Shown here: positions 33,194-46,226 of the stretch, in pieces
Layout: each line of letters starts with the position of its first letter
Position numbering within the stretch: the first letter of the stretch is position 1
Source of the DNA: Brasenia schreberi
Taxonomy: Eukaryota; Streptophyta; Magnoliopsida; Nymphaeales; Cabombaceae
Length of the DNA: 64,000 nucleotides
Assembly: GCA_036023115.1 (NCBI GenBank)
Contig: JAYKKT010000089.1
Coordinates: 13,081,001 to 13,145,000 of the forward strand
Reading direction: 5' to 3'
Position numbers and translations under genes: made by a program
The notes under the pieces: model-generated
The model's input: only the letters and a program-made list of their open reading frames with translations
What the model was told of the DNA's origin: nothing
The model's database searches: none

Positions 33194-34598
33194 GTTGATG
33201 GGGTTCCAATCACAAATGATAGATAAAAGATGCAATAAACTTGGTCTAGAGTCGAGTCAACCGAACCTAGGTTAGGTAAACCAAACATGAGCTCGAGTCA
33301 ACTTAATCAAGTCACATGATAGAAATGTTGAAGTTGGAGGCTGACAGTGAGTGTGGGCCATTCCAATGGCCTAGACAATAGTGACCTCTATGAACTACCG
33401 GTGAGCAATGGTTTTGCTAGCTACCAGGCTTTGACTAGCTAGTAGGGTTAGTGAAAAAAGGAGAAAATGGGGCACAAGGAAAAGATTGACAAGATGTTGG
33501 ATTTCACGAACTAACTCCAGCAAGCTGCAATAGATTGGCTCCGATTGATGGTGGCTGGCAATGGGTGAGGTGGCAGACACTACACAACTTAGCGGTGAAC
33601 AAGGGGGGGAAAGGGGGCTTAGGAAGGAGAATGTTGATAGTTTTGGGTGATTCCATGTCAATAAATGGGAGGTGGTTGGTGGGAATCCGGTGATAGATAC
33701 CTACATGCGGGAGGTTAGTGGTGGGTCTGAGAGGCTAGCAGTCGGTGTAGGAATCTGGCCTATGGCGAACGAAGCTGGAAGGGTGACCAAAATGGGTTTG
33801 GCTTTCCCATTTTCTCATCGAAGCTTGCCTTGAAACACTTGATTCACTTTGAATCAAGTTTTAGCCCCCAATCTCACTCATGCCTCTCATCTAATGTTAG
33901 AGAATCAAGTAGAGGTGTTAATGGAGTTGTCGATCAATTGGAATCCACCAATGGGTGAGGAACGATGCCAAACCTTTTCTCCTTCTAGTTCTCCATTGAA
34001 ACTCACTTCAGAAAGAAACTGATGTTGTTTTTTTGGTGACTCAATGCAATCTGATTTGAATCCATCAAAACCACATTTTGATACCAATTATCATGAATCA
34101 AGCTCTAGCAACCACGGAAAATGCATGAAAGTGTTGTCGACTAGATCCATGATGTCATTGCTCGACCACATGTTGAATAATTAAACTAAAAACACACAAA
34201 TTCAACACCCGAGCTTGTCACCCTCGTAGCTAGTTCTCTCAATCATAATGGAGCGTAAAAAAAAGCAAATGTAGATTATGGTAAAAATTCTCCCATAGAA
34301 ATACTTGCCCACTTATATAGTCTAGGAGCCAAATGCAAAAGAAAACTAATCACATGGACATCATGTGATGACATTAATGGAAAGGGGACACCTAACATGG
34401 ATACTCCAAATGTGACACCATGAGACTAATGTGGATCCCATCTAAACTAGATCCAAACCCAAATCCACTACTTAAACTATGACCCAAATGATTCTAGATG
34501 AAATCAAATCCAAATCAAGTATGGTGGCCCCAACTTTAATCCACACAACATATTAATCACGTGTGGGAGCTACCACATCCGGTTGGCATGTTGTGACA
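30823..34598 (-). mobile_element. Decayed Ty3/gypsy element (gag only), minus strand
   Basis: Diverged LTRs lie at about 30823-31277 and 34094-34598; shared blocks include GTGGATCCCA, AAATCAAATCCAAATCAAGT and ATCACGTGT. Just left of the right LTR the minus strand reads TTGGTATCAAAAT, an initiator-Met-like primer site. Flanking 5-mers CAAAT and CAAAC nearly match. The minus strand at 32830-32700 reads HKLLKNFIWDLEKYFEAAKI, the gypsy gag start, with further gag-like sequence to about 32300. RT, RNase H and integrase are absent, so the element is internally deleted and full of stops. It is the older of the two neighbouring elements by LTR divergence. Confidence 0.65.
33136..33195. repeat. (CA)n(TA)n microsatellite
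   Basis: About 22 CA units are followed by about 8 TA units. They lie within the decayed gypsy element. Confidence 0.95.
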
Positions 34599-34599
34599 C

Positions 34600-37500
34600 A
34601 AACTATGTATGACTATCAAGTGTTTCAACCAGCCATTCATGTTATACCCTCATTTGCATGGAACCTATCATTGGACTTATTTAGACACTAAAACTCATAT
34701 AAGGAGATCTATGGTCCACATGTTCCATATGAGAGGTTGTACTTGAGTATCTAATGTGTCCAATACATCACATATTTGTCGTAGATGAGTTATAAAGTTC
34801 ATATTAAGTCTTGAGATGCTAGAGTCCTCGAGTTGGTAGCAATCTATATAAACTAGGTTTATTAGTCCTAGTTTGAGTAGTTCTAATTTTCTATGTAATC
34901 CACCCTCCATATGAAGGGCCTCATCAGAGAGAGATTTAGGCATCAGTGTAGGAACGGCTAGAGAGGTTGCTTTCTTCCTTCTCTCTCCACCTTTCTCCAA
35001 TCTAGAGTGTTTGAGTTGAGAGTCGACCACTAGTAGGTAGGTTGAGTGCCCAAAGCAATCCCTCCATATTTGCTCATAGTGACGAAACTATGTGACTCCC
35101 TTTCGATAGTCAAGGATTAAGTGTCATGTCGGTAATGTCCTTTTTTTATACACTCACACACGTGTGTATAGTTCTGATGGCATTTGTGTGTGTGATTGAG
35201 GTGAAATACCTTAATTGTTTGCATGCAGCAACCAACACCATCACAAGATAGGTTCTGCATTACTTTCATTTAGTTTTGCATTGCTATTTTGTAATATTTG
35301 GTATCAAAGTTAAGTTGTTCACATTGATGAGCAAGGTTTTGGATGTTAAAAGATCAAGGAAAACACGTCTTTTGGTGTGATATACCTGGAATAGGAAAGT
35401 CCTAATTGGTTTTGGATTGCTTTATTTTTCCTTATTTAATGAAGATTCTCTTGGCTCTTTACTTGACCTATACATAATCACCTTTCCTACTCGGAACAAT
35501 AAACTCTTTACCAAGTTGAGTAAAGACTCTTGAAAGAAGAAGACTTGTTGTTGGTTGTGTATGGGGGTTCATGTTGCACCCACAACAAAGCAACTTGACC
35601 TTGGTTGGAGATTGCATTGGAGGAGCAAATGTTGAATATACTTGTGTGCATGGAGAGGACCCTTGAGTCCCAATCTCCATCCAGTATAAGTAAGAAGAGA
35701 CCCACATCTTCCTCATGTGTGTTAGACACCCTTTGTACTTTGTTGGGATCTCTTGTAGCAAAGCAGTCAATTTGTTGGTCGATGCTCAAAGGTGCCAAAG
35801 TCTAAGCCCTTTGATGGCACTCTAGATGCATAAAAGATTTCCTTAACTCCTTATTTCTTCTTGGTTGAAGTTTAAGAAGGAGCTTCACCAACAATTTATT
35901 TCTTCTTACACGGTTAACTCATGAGAACCTGATACAACTCAAGTAGTCTTTGGTGATTCAGTGTTGTCCTCTTGTATATGGAGGACATGTTAGCCATTGA
36001 CAGTCCATTAGTTCATTAGAGGACTACAACTATATGGGCATGATCAAGTTACGTCAATAGCACCCAAGGATTTTTACAAGGCAATAACTTTTGCAGTCTT
36101 TGGTGTACTACCATGTTTGAGAGGCAAGGTGCCTAACTCCCAATGGTTTGGTCAAAAGCCTCATTCTAGGGGTAAGAGCATCGAATTATGATACAAGATA
36201 ATCCCTACTACACCCTGCAACAATAGACAATTTCTCAAAGTAATGGCCATAGATGCTTAATGCATGATGTTTTACGTGTCATGCGCCGCACATATGAGCA
36301 AGTGTCTGAAGAGAGAGTCTTAATAACTTTCTTGCTCAAGATAAGTAGGACACAGTACATACATACATACTTCGCCATTATAGTTACTGAATGTCATTTA
36401 TGTTAAGGAGCCTTCATCTATTGGGTTGATTTGTTTTGAACTACACCATTAGAGGAACCTTCATGTATTGGGTTGATGTGTGTTGAAGATAGAGCAATCG
36501 TGAGATGGTGTATAATGGCGCTATTAATTCTATCTTGACTATAGCTTACATGTGTGACATCAAACTAAGGATTGAAACATCCAATAAGCTCTTGAAGACG
36601 ACCAATGCTATGATAGAATAGATTAGCAACATGGCCCTTTTAGTGCGATTACATATCAAACATTTGAGCGATGCTATGGACCTCATCATTATGGGGCTTG
36701 ACGATCCTTGGTCATGAATTCCAACAGAGGGCTAAAGGTTATGATAACTCCCCACTTTGGAGGTCTCATGGTAACAACAAGGCATAACCTAGATTTGTCT
36801 CCCAATGCAATTTGGATAAGAACATTATATCATACTACAACAAGAAGTCAGTTGACACACTCACAATCCTTGAAGATACTATGCAAACATGTTGCTGAAA
36901 TAACTCACACTTCAACCCTAAATGGATCATGCTATTGAGTTGATCTCTAGGTTAAAATGCTCCTAAAGAGCTGCTTATAAAATGAGACTGACTAAGTTGA
37001 CCAAGATTTAGAGATAGTTAGGAGAGTTATTGGAGTTAGGAATGATCCATCCTTAGAGGAGTCATATAGAGACCTTAACAATGACTATGACATTGGAGGA
37101 AGAGATGTTGTCTTTAGTACAGGAGCATAGCAGAGACGATCTAGCATATGTACATTATTATAACTAAATCGCAAAGAACTATTGAGCACTATATGGAGCG
37201 TATCAACATCATGTAGATAACTAACTGGTAGCTATTGATTCCTGTAACTACAAGGCTAAGGTGCTTGGTATTGCATGACACACGATGCACCTTTTGCTGG
37301 GTATCTTGGGGTCGATAGGACTCTTGTATTGTTATTGAGGAGGTACTACTTACTACGTATGACCAAAAATGTTGTAGACTATGTGCGTACTACCAATAGA
37401 ACAAGATCGAGAGATTGTGCATGCTTGGGATTTTGCAGCCACTGCCTATGACTTCATTAAGGTTCCCATGCATCGATGGCTTTGAGTCGATCATGGTGGT

Positions 37501-39013
37501 GGTGGATCATTTCTCAAAGTATGTTATCTTCATATTGGAGCCACAAGAATGTTCATCTAAGGACTCAGTCAGATCATTTCTCAGGGATGTCAAGAAGCAC
37601 TTTGGTGTGCCTGAATAGGTGATCGCTTCACCAGCTATTTCAAATGGACAGCTAGACGAAGAGGCTAAACATGTTAGAAGAGTATTTAAGGTACTACATT
37701 ACTGCCCATTTCTCGTATAACTTCCGTTGAATCCCTTTCATAGGGACGAGGCTATTTGAGGTTATGGTTGGATGATAACCTTTATATCCACTAGATGTTG
37801 CACAAAGGAAGTAGGAGAAGAGATGCTACATTTTGAGAGGCAACAAAGCAATAAACACTACTTCTAGAGAGCCCGTGAATAGTTGGAGTGAGCACAAGCA
37901 CCAATGGCTACGCTAAGACACGAAAGACCTTTAAAGTTTGAGTTTCATGATTGTGTATGTCTGAAGATCCTATAGTATGTGTGGAAGCAGGTATATTAGG
38001 GTAACACAAAAGTTTGAAGCCCTAATGTGATGGACCATTTGAGATTTTAGAGAAGATTGAGAGAGTAGCATATCAACTTGCTCTTCTAAATAGACTAAAT
38101 ATGCATTCCATCTTCCACATGAGCCAACTAAAGATATTCCACAAGTCTACAAAGTACAAAGAGTGTAGGCTACCATCTTTAGTGTAAGAGGATATTAATC
38201 GCGTTGTAGGCATCTTTGCAGCAAAATAGAGGTTACTAGCTTGAGATAGTTGACTTGATATTTGGTACATTGAATTAGACAGTCAGACAAGGATGATACT
38301 TGGTTATGTCATTCAGTTTTAGGAGTACGAGCACTTGATCTATAACTACCACCAGACCTTGTGGATAACCTTTGGAGGTAGAGAGTTGTTACAAGACTCT
38401 TTTTAATGGCTCAAATCCATATCCAGGGACATGTAGTCCAATTCTTCATTTGGGATGTTGTATTTGGGTTCCACATATATCTATGAGATCACATATTTCC
38501 CTTAGCTCATTTAATTTCTTACAAAATCTTGAGATGTTAGATTCTTTGAATGAGTAGGAGTCTAGATGAACTAGTTTTACTAGAATAATTTGACCAAGTA
38601 GAGTAAGTTTTCTATATAATCAACTCTTTATATAAAGAGTCTCAAAATAGAGATCCAAGTATCAAATAGATAGAGATTGTAAGAGTGAGAGTGAGTCTAG
38701 TGTTGAAGAATGGCTAGGGAGATTGTCATCTGCCTCCTCTCTCCACCTTACTCCGGTCTTCAGTGTGTTTGGGGGCTTAGGGCAATCACTCTTTGTTTGC
38801 TCGCAACAATGAGACTTGGTGGTAGAACAACTCCATGTTGATTGTCGAGTTTCAAAAGTCATGGATGTAATCCCCGTTTTTACACACACATATCTTTAGT
38901 TTGTTGCCTGTAGGTGAAGCATGCTAGTTGTTCACATGTGGCGAACAATGTGATCACAATAAAGGTTTGGCATCACTTTTACTTTGTTTTTGCACTCCTA
39001 AAAATCTGTTTTG
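34600..39013 (+). mobile_element. Decayed Ty3/gypsy element with integrase remnant, plus strand
   Basis: LTR-like ends at about 34600-35298 and 38387-39013 share blocks such as CTTGAGATG.TAGA, TCTCTCCACCTT and CTCATAGTGACGAAAC-like sequence. TTTGGTATCAAAG at 35297 is an initiator-Met-type primer site. Integrase fragments are clear: GILQPLPM, DGFESIMVVVDHFSKYVIFI and FLRDVKKHFGVPE (37415-37618), then DGPFEILEKIERVAYQLAL and HSIFHMSQLK (38020-38140), the usual gypsy integrase C-terminal part. Gag, protease and most RT are not recognisable. It abuts the preceding element head to head. Confidence 0.7.
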
Positions 39014-39556
39014 TGATAGAGCCGATGGTCACCACCACCAACCGCCAAAGGCACCAAGCTATACAAAACCAACCACTACTTCTGTTGCAGAGTGCGTGCT
39101 ACATCGCACTTGCTTGCTTCACCCTTGTGATTTCAAAGAGTTCAATTAAAAACTCCAAATACTTGACACCATACGATGCTTGCAGCCCTTCCATCCGGTT
39201 GTCGAACTTATGAATTCGAGTTTGTGGCACATGTTTGGTATTTAAGGCTTGGGAGTGTGTTTGGCATAGAGTCTCATGGAGAAAAGTGTACTTCTCTTTC
39301 TCTAACGACATAAAAGATGCATCTCTCCAGCCATCCTCACTTAGGGTTTGAGATAAGGGTGTCTATCTTGACGGACCCCATCGTCTGACCCAGACCTGAA
39401 CCAAAAAGTGTATGCTTCGAGTTCAGCATTTAAGCAAAAGCGTCGGTCCAATGTTGGCCCAAAGCAACACAAGAAAGGTTGGTCGGATTGAGGTCAGCCC
39501 AGACCCCACCAGAAACCAACACAATCATACAATATAAGTACATATATAATATATAT

Positions 39557-42500
39557 TAGACATGGCCGGTTCGGATCCGGTTTGGCAGTTTGGCTTGGAA
39601 CCAAACTGCCCTATAGACTGTTTATAGACTGTTTGGATTCAGAACCATAGGATCCGGTCCATGACCGGAACCGGGTATGGCCTGAGTCGATTACAGTTTG
39701 TAAATCGGAACTGATGTGAAAACTGGTGGTTTGGTTTCAGTTCAAACAGTCAAATCTGAATCAATGGTTCCAGATCTGAACACATAATCTGAATTTGCCG
39801 GTTCTAGGTCTTATTTCTACATGGATCCGACAATTTATATATATATAAGAGAATGCCACATGGTGACCACCATCCCAAAATATACTCAAGCACCATGTGG
39901 CACCCATGTACTGGTTAACTAGTCAATATTTTTAAATTTAAATATTTTCGATGTGGCACCCATGTTTGCTATTCATGAATAGTGTTTTTGTTTTATAAAT
40001 AGCATATTTAAAATATGAAATCATAACAGAAGCTCTTGCCAACCTTGTTCTACCTCTTGCTCTTACAGTTTTGCTATATAAATAGGAGTGTTTTTAATTT
40101 ATTTAATTATTTTTTTTAAGTGAATGTCTTATCATGGCGATGTTCTTCTAGTTCCAAAAATAAAAGAAGTCATTTTGAATAAAAGCCAGAGTTATCATAT
40201 TCCTCAAAAACCTATAATGCCAATACTACTAAGTCAAGAAAGCATGGCAAATATAGGTAGCGACAACGATATAGGTACTAATGTGCCATTGTGTATGAAA
40301 CTATTTTGGTACTGAAAGTTTAACAATACAACATAGATATGGAGGACGTCCTCTAAAAACTAGGTCACAAGGATTTGATTTATTTAAAATTCACTTTATA
40401 AAATTACATGATGAACAAGACCGTGTAAATCAGGCGAAGTGCAGCTATTGTGATGAGGTATATAATTTTAAACCAAGAGATGGTTATGACATACTAAGAA
40501 ATCATATTATGAAAAAATATCTAATAGTAATGGGGTTAGATGTTCATCAAACTCAATTTTGTGTGAAGAAAAATTCATTTGCTAGTGGATAAACTTCTAT
40601 GGGGTTTTTTCACTATAGTAGACATCTTCCTTTTAATTTTGATTAAAATTTTTTATTTATTGATGATATAAAATGCTCATAATCTTTTAGTTGTACCTAT
40701 TTTAGGCAATCGGATAGTAGACATATTGTATTTTTTGTTCATTTGAGCATAGTGTGTCACTATGTGCACCATCAAGACGAGAGTTGGTCAATTAAAAAGT
40801 GTCTTCTTATACTTTGTTGCTTTGATAAATTACACACGACACAAAATATTTGTTATATGTTAAAATCGATTTTTGAAGATCATTAATTATCTTGTAAAAA
40901 AATTTCAATTTCACTTGATAATGTTGCTGAAAATACATGAATTATTTATGAATTACAAAGAAATTATAAAGAATATGTCAGCCTATTTTAGGTGACACAT
41001 TTTTTCATATTTAATGTGTTTGTTATGTATTTAACCTATGTGTACAAGATGGTTCGAAGATTATACAGCGTGAAATACAACCTATTAGAAATGCACATTC
41101 CTAATGCTAGAAATGAATGGGTAGATTTTTGTAAACAAAAAAGAAAATTGCTAAAAGATGCTAGATACTATTGAAACTCGACCTATCAAATGCTATCTTT
41201 GACTATGCACTATAAAGACTTATTAATGAAGTTTATGCATCCTCATTTTCCACAATCGAATTTGTTTGAATGTAATTGGGATGTTTGTACATGTTTTTTA
41301 GATCTCCTTTATATTTTTCATACTACTACAAATGTATTACTTGGTGTTTACTATCCAACTTTTTATTTATTTATTTATTTATTAAACTTTAGAAGTTGTT
41401 CATGCATTATCTTAATTTGATATTGATTCTTGCTTATCTCATATTGTGCAGTAGATCACAGAAAAATGATTTTAATTATTATATAGATCTTCCAACAATT
41501 AGTTTAGTTGTTGTTTCATTAGATCTTAAATTAAAATTAAAAGGCTTAGAGTTATTTTTGAATGCTTATTATAAGGATCTTTATTAAATGGGATTCAGGA
41601 TATCAACAATATAATCAATGATACAAAAATCTAGACTTAGAAAGCAGTCAAAATCTATGGAATCAACTGAGTTTGAGGTATATAATGATATTCATTATGA
41701 TCTTCATGAATTTGAAGAATATAAGGGTGAAGAGAAATTATATGTTTTAAAATGGTGGTGAGAGCATCAACTTACTTATCTAATTTTATCTTTAATTGCT
41801 AAGGAGGTTTTTACTGTTCCAAACTCAACAATCATTGTAGAGTAAGTATTTAGTACAAGAGGTAATATATTAGATGAATCATTCTAACTTATAACTCGAG
41901 ACCTTAAAAGCTTAGGCTTACCTAGATGATTGGGTAAGAGTAAGTTGTCGAGCACACAAGCGTGAAGAAGTGTCCGTTGATATATATACTAAAGATTATA
42001 CTACTAAAGGAGAAACTACTATGAGTGTTATTGGCACCGATCCCATGCAAACATAGAGCGATAATGATTATTAAATTCAAAGTCAATCACTTTAGGTAAG
42101 AGGTTTCTATTAAAAGGTAAGAGAACTACTTGAACTTTAATTCCTTTCCACTTAAGAGGATGCTTAGGAGGCATAATTCCTAGGCAAGTGAATTATGGTC
42201 AAATCCATTATTTCTTTATATATATATTATATTTTATATGAATTTTGTACGTATATTTTTTTTATAGCATTATAACTTTAGTTTAACATTTTATTAGTTT
42301 ATATATATAATGCAATACTTATATAGATATATTACATATTTCATTACATATATCATATGTAATATGCTATATACTTACATAGTTACGTTATTACATTATA
42401 TATATTATATATTAAACACTTACATAGTTACATTACGACTACATAGTCTACATACATTTTATAATGTAATATATTATGTATACATAAATTAATTAATGAA

Positions 42501-43064
42501 TATAATACTGATAAGTTATAAGTATAGCTTATAAGAACTTATATAATGTAACTATACCACTTGTAATATAATATATCATATATCATATATGTATGCATAA
42601 TGTAATACATGATACACAAATACCAATAGTTATAAAATTATATAATCTTAAATAGTTTAAATAGTTTAATAGTTATATAACTAAATCAGATCTGGATCTA
42701 GAACCAAACTTGAAACCATCCAAAAATCAAATCCAGAATCACCCAGAACCGGATTTGAAAACATTTAAAAAACTGGATCCAAAACCATACTGAATCGGAA
42801 TCAGATACAAAACCACCCCGAAACCATATTCGAAACCATTAAAAAAATGGATCAGAACCACCCGAAACCGCTCTGAAACCGTCATGAAAGTTGAATTGGG
42901 ACCGGAATCATTGAACCAAAACTAGAGCCGGAACAGCCAAACCAAGAATGAGAACCAAAACTGTTTTCTGGACTGTTCAGTTGCGGTTTCTAGTTCCTAG
43001 TTATGGGTAAACCGGAACCAGTGGCTTGAAATCAGAGGGTCCAGTTTACCCAAAACCGGACATA

Positions 43065-43068
<4 letters not shown>
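39557..43068 (+). mobile_element. Decayed autonomous hAT transposon, 3.5 kb
   Basis: The ends are TAGACATGGCCGGTT at the left and, inverted, TAGATATGTCCGGTT at the right. An 8-bp duplication ATATATAT flanks both sides (39549-39556 and 43069-43076), as expected for hAT. The interior on the + strand has a BED zinc-finger piece (HFIKLHDEQDRVNQAKCSYC, ILRNHIMKKY, 40390-40520) and a C-terminal dimerisation piece (LKWW, then IAKEVFTVPNSTIIVE and FSTRGNILDE, 41750-41880). Many stops and frameshifts break it. Both ends are rich in CCGGTT/AACCGG motifs, probably subterminal transposase sites. The TSD is AT-rich, so it is weaker evidence than the ends. Confidence 0.8.
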
Positions 43069-43136
<68 letters not shown>

Positions 43137-43140
43137 GTAT
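43069..43140. repeat. (TA)n / (TATG)n microsatellite
   Basis: A long TA run and a few GTAT units lie between the hAT element and the MITE. Confidence 0.95.
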
Positions 43141-43201
43141 CATCATACAAAGACAAGTATAATGTACATGTTATACATATATATTTCACATGTTATATAC
43201 A

Positions 43202-43583
43202 TAAACATGTCCGGTTCCGGTTTACTCCAAACCTAGAACCATCGATTTCAATGCAATTTTGGTTTTAATTCCAAAACTGCCCCAAAACTGCTGAAAAGTG
43301 CTAATTTCAACGTCTCCGCCATTGAGTTGGACAAGGACATTGTGAAAGTAGTGTTTAGAGCTAAGGAGGGATTTTCGTATATATTGCATAAAAAAACTAT
43401 GTTTAAATCTAAACATGAAATCAAACCACCAGTTCTGGTTATGGTTCTGGTTCTAGTTCCGGATCAGTTTTAACAATACATGAACCATGTTGTCCCCGGT
43501 TTCAATTTTGGTTCTGAAACCAAAACCGTTGCTGACAATTTTGGGACCAACTCAGTTTGCAGGTTTCGAACCGGCCATGTCTA
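43202..43583. mobile_element. hAT-type MITE, 382 bp
   Basis: The ends TAAACATGTCCGGTTCC and, inverted from the right, TAGACATGGCCGGTTCG match those of the 3.5-kb hAT element 130 bp away. Flanking 8-mers TATATACA and TACACACA match at 6 of 8 sites in low-complexity DNA. It has no coding capacity but many CCGGTT/GGTTC motifs near both ends. It was probably mobilised by the same transposase. Confidence 0.7.
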
Positions 43584-43604
43584 TACACACACACACACAT
43601 ATAC

Positions 43605-43666
<62 letters not shown>

Positions 43667-43723
43667 GTAAAATTTCATGTTAAATGTATATTAAACATGT
43701 ATGCATATATACACACATATATG

Positions 43724-43785
<62 letters not shown>
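43584..43785. repeat. (CA/TG)n and (TA)n microsatellites
   Basis: Two blocks, 43584-43668 and 43708-43785, each contain a TA run followed by a TG run. Confidence 0.95.
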
Positions 43786-43790
<5 letters not shown>

Positions 43791-44059
43791 GGATAAAACC
43801 ATATCTTATAATACATACTCGAGTTCATTCATTACTTTTTAGGCGTAGGAGTATGATAAAATTATTTTTTGTATTTTCTCTAGAGCCTTTATAACTTTGT
43901 AAATGATATTCATATCCTCAAAAGCAATAATTAGACAATAACAATATAGTGTCAAAGTTTGACATATATATTGTGTATATGTATGTGTACATGCTATTGA
44001 ATCCCCATTATGAACATGACTCAAAACAATCTTGTGAGATCTTGATAGGATTATATGAA

Positions 44060-46110
44060 CTTGATGCAACAACCCAATCCAAGTATTATCAAGATCACTA
44101 AGTTATAGATATTGCTAAAGAACAAGAGAAATAGTAATGCAAAACAAAGAAAATAAGAAGTGTGGTTTTTTATTCACATCTTTTTTACTCATTATAGTTA
44201 CTATTTATAGGCCTCTATTGAGGTGGCAAAGAATGAATCCATCTTTTATGAACACAACTCCTAATAACTTCTATGTTCTTGTTATTGCTTCCTTCTCGTT
44301 GCAATGCTAGATGAGATGTGCCAACGGTCTCACCATTACTTTGTGCTTCAAGATCTTTGACATCATGGGGTTTGACCATGTGTCTATTGGATCCTCTAGA
44401 GGTTTTTATAACACATCTTTCTCTTAAGGCTCTCAAATATTTGCCATATAACCCTTCTAATTTCCATCGTTAATACATGTCCCGCTATAACTTCATGTCC
44501 ATAATCTTTAAGGACGAGTCATACTCATATCGATTATACACTAAAAAGGTTGTCTGACAAGTCTATTTTTTAGTATATTTTTCAGGATTTTTGCTCTTTT
44601 TGTTCATTTAGAAGTTTTCATTTTATTCAATTAAAGCATAAAAATGCACCTCAAAATATGTAAGTTATTCACATTAATTTCGTATTTCCACTAAAGCTTC
44701 ATAAGAAGTTTTGTCTTTTGTTGATGAGATATTAAAAAGATAAACTAATCTTGTCACTCTTTTTACCCAAAACTCATTTGGAAGATGACTTTCACTTAAT
44801 ATACTTCAAGCCATTTCCACAATCACTCAGTTTTCTTTCTACAATCCCATTCTCCTCTAGTGTCTTTCTTATTTTGTGAAATTTAGCATAAAAAATATCA
44901 GACCTATCACACAAAAACACAATACCTCTATCCATATGAAGAACTTTAAATGTGCATTCACTTTTTTTTTAAATACTTTAAACTCTTTAAATTTATCATT
45001 TCTCTTTCTTATTTGCAAGAAAATGCACCAAACTCATACGTGTGAAGCTATTAATAAAGTGAAAAGAGTATTTTCTTTTATTTAAAGACAAGCTTTCATA
45101 AGGCCACAAGTATTTGCATAAACTAATTCCAGAGGTCTTTTTGCTCTCTATATTTTTTAAACAGGAAATCATAATTTATAGTACTTTCGATAAATGCATG
45201 CTTTACAAATATCACTTTAAAAATTAACAAGTGGCAAACCAAAGAACATACATTTCTTGCTCAATAATTTTAACTCATTAAAGTGTAAATGGTCATAATG
45301 CTTATGTCAAATTGTTTTTGCTCCATAACATTTGCATCCAAGACACAATCATTCAAGCATGACAATTGAAGAGAAAACATTTTTTTCAGCATCATATTTA
45401 ACTTAGCAACAAGTTGCCCATTTTTTTTTTCTAATTTCACATGCATCTTTGTGAAAAGTAACTACATATCCTTTCTTAATTATTTGACCCACACTAAGCA
45501 AAGTATGAGCCAAACCAAGAATATAATAAACATCATAAATCAAAACTTCTATACCTAACTTTAACTTTACCACAATTGTTTCATTTTGACCAATGGTGCA
45601 AAACAATTCTTTATCTCCTATCATATGGTTATTTCAACCACAATCTATTAACCAAATGTCATTGCTACTATTATTAGCATTCATACATGTCATAAAAATA
45701 TTAGCTTCCTCTTCAACAAAATTAGCATTTTTTGCTTTATAAAAATAATTTTCTTTAATATGCAAAATCCTTTTACAAAAGTAACATTGTTTTCTCTTTG
45801 AAATTGTTTTAAAGTTAGCTTTGTCTCTCCTTTTACTCATTAAAATCGACCTTACCTTGGCCTCTTTCACGACTATGAGTGCTATTTTTATAGCCACCTT
45901 GGACTCGACCACTACCTCTTCATGTACTCTTTTGATCACTGAGCATGTTACTATTCTTTTCCCTAAATATAATTTCAACCTTGGATTGGAATGCTTTCTC
46001 AATGAAATTTTCCATCAACCTGTTAAATTTTTCTTTATGTGATAAAAGTGAACAAATTATCTCATCTATAGTATAACTCAAAAGATCTTTAGATTATTCA
46101 ATAGCTGTCA
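44060..46110 (-). mobile_element. Decayed Ty1/copia fragment (gag zinc knuckle to integrase)
   Basis: On the minus strand, 46002-45634 gives a gag end with a zinc-knuckle relic (CYFCKRILHIKENYFYK) and the protease start WLIDCG. 45624-45403 gives the pre-integrase MIGDKELF, DVYYILGLAHTLLSVGQIIK. 45260-44860 gives a broken integrase (ICKACIYRK, LELVYANTCGLM, HMDRGIVF, ENGIVERK). RT and RNase H are missing. The region 44060-44460 has a minus-strand GGCCTATAAATAG TATA-like box and may be LTR. No second LTR was found. The element is non-functional. Confidence 0.75.
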
Positions 46111-46226
46111 TAAACGTTATCAAATTTAAGAAACAAACTTCTTAACACTTTTTTATAACTTTTAATCATCAATATTCTCACCAAAGTCCTCATATGATTA
46201 ATAAAAACATAAAAATGCTAAAACAT

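Noticed and set aside
43026..43786. ORFs rich in Ile-Tyr or Cys-Val
   Set aside because: They are translations of TA and TG microsatellites.
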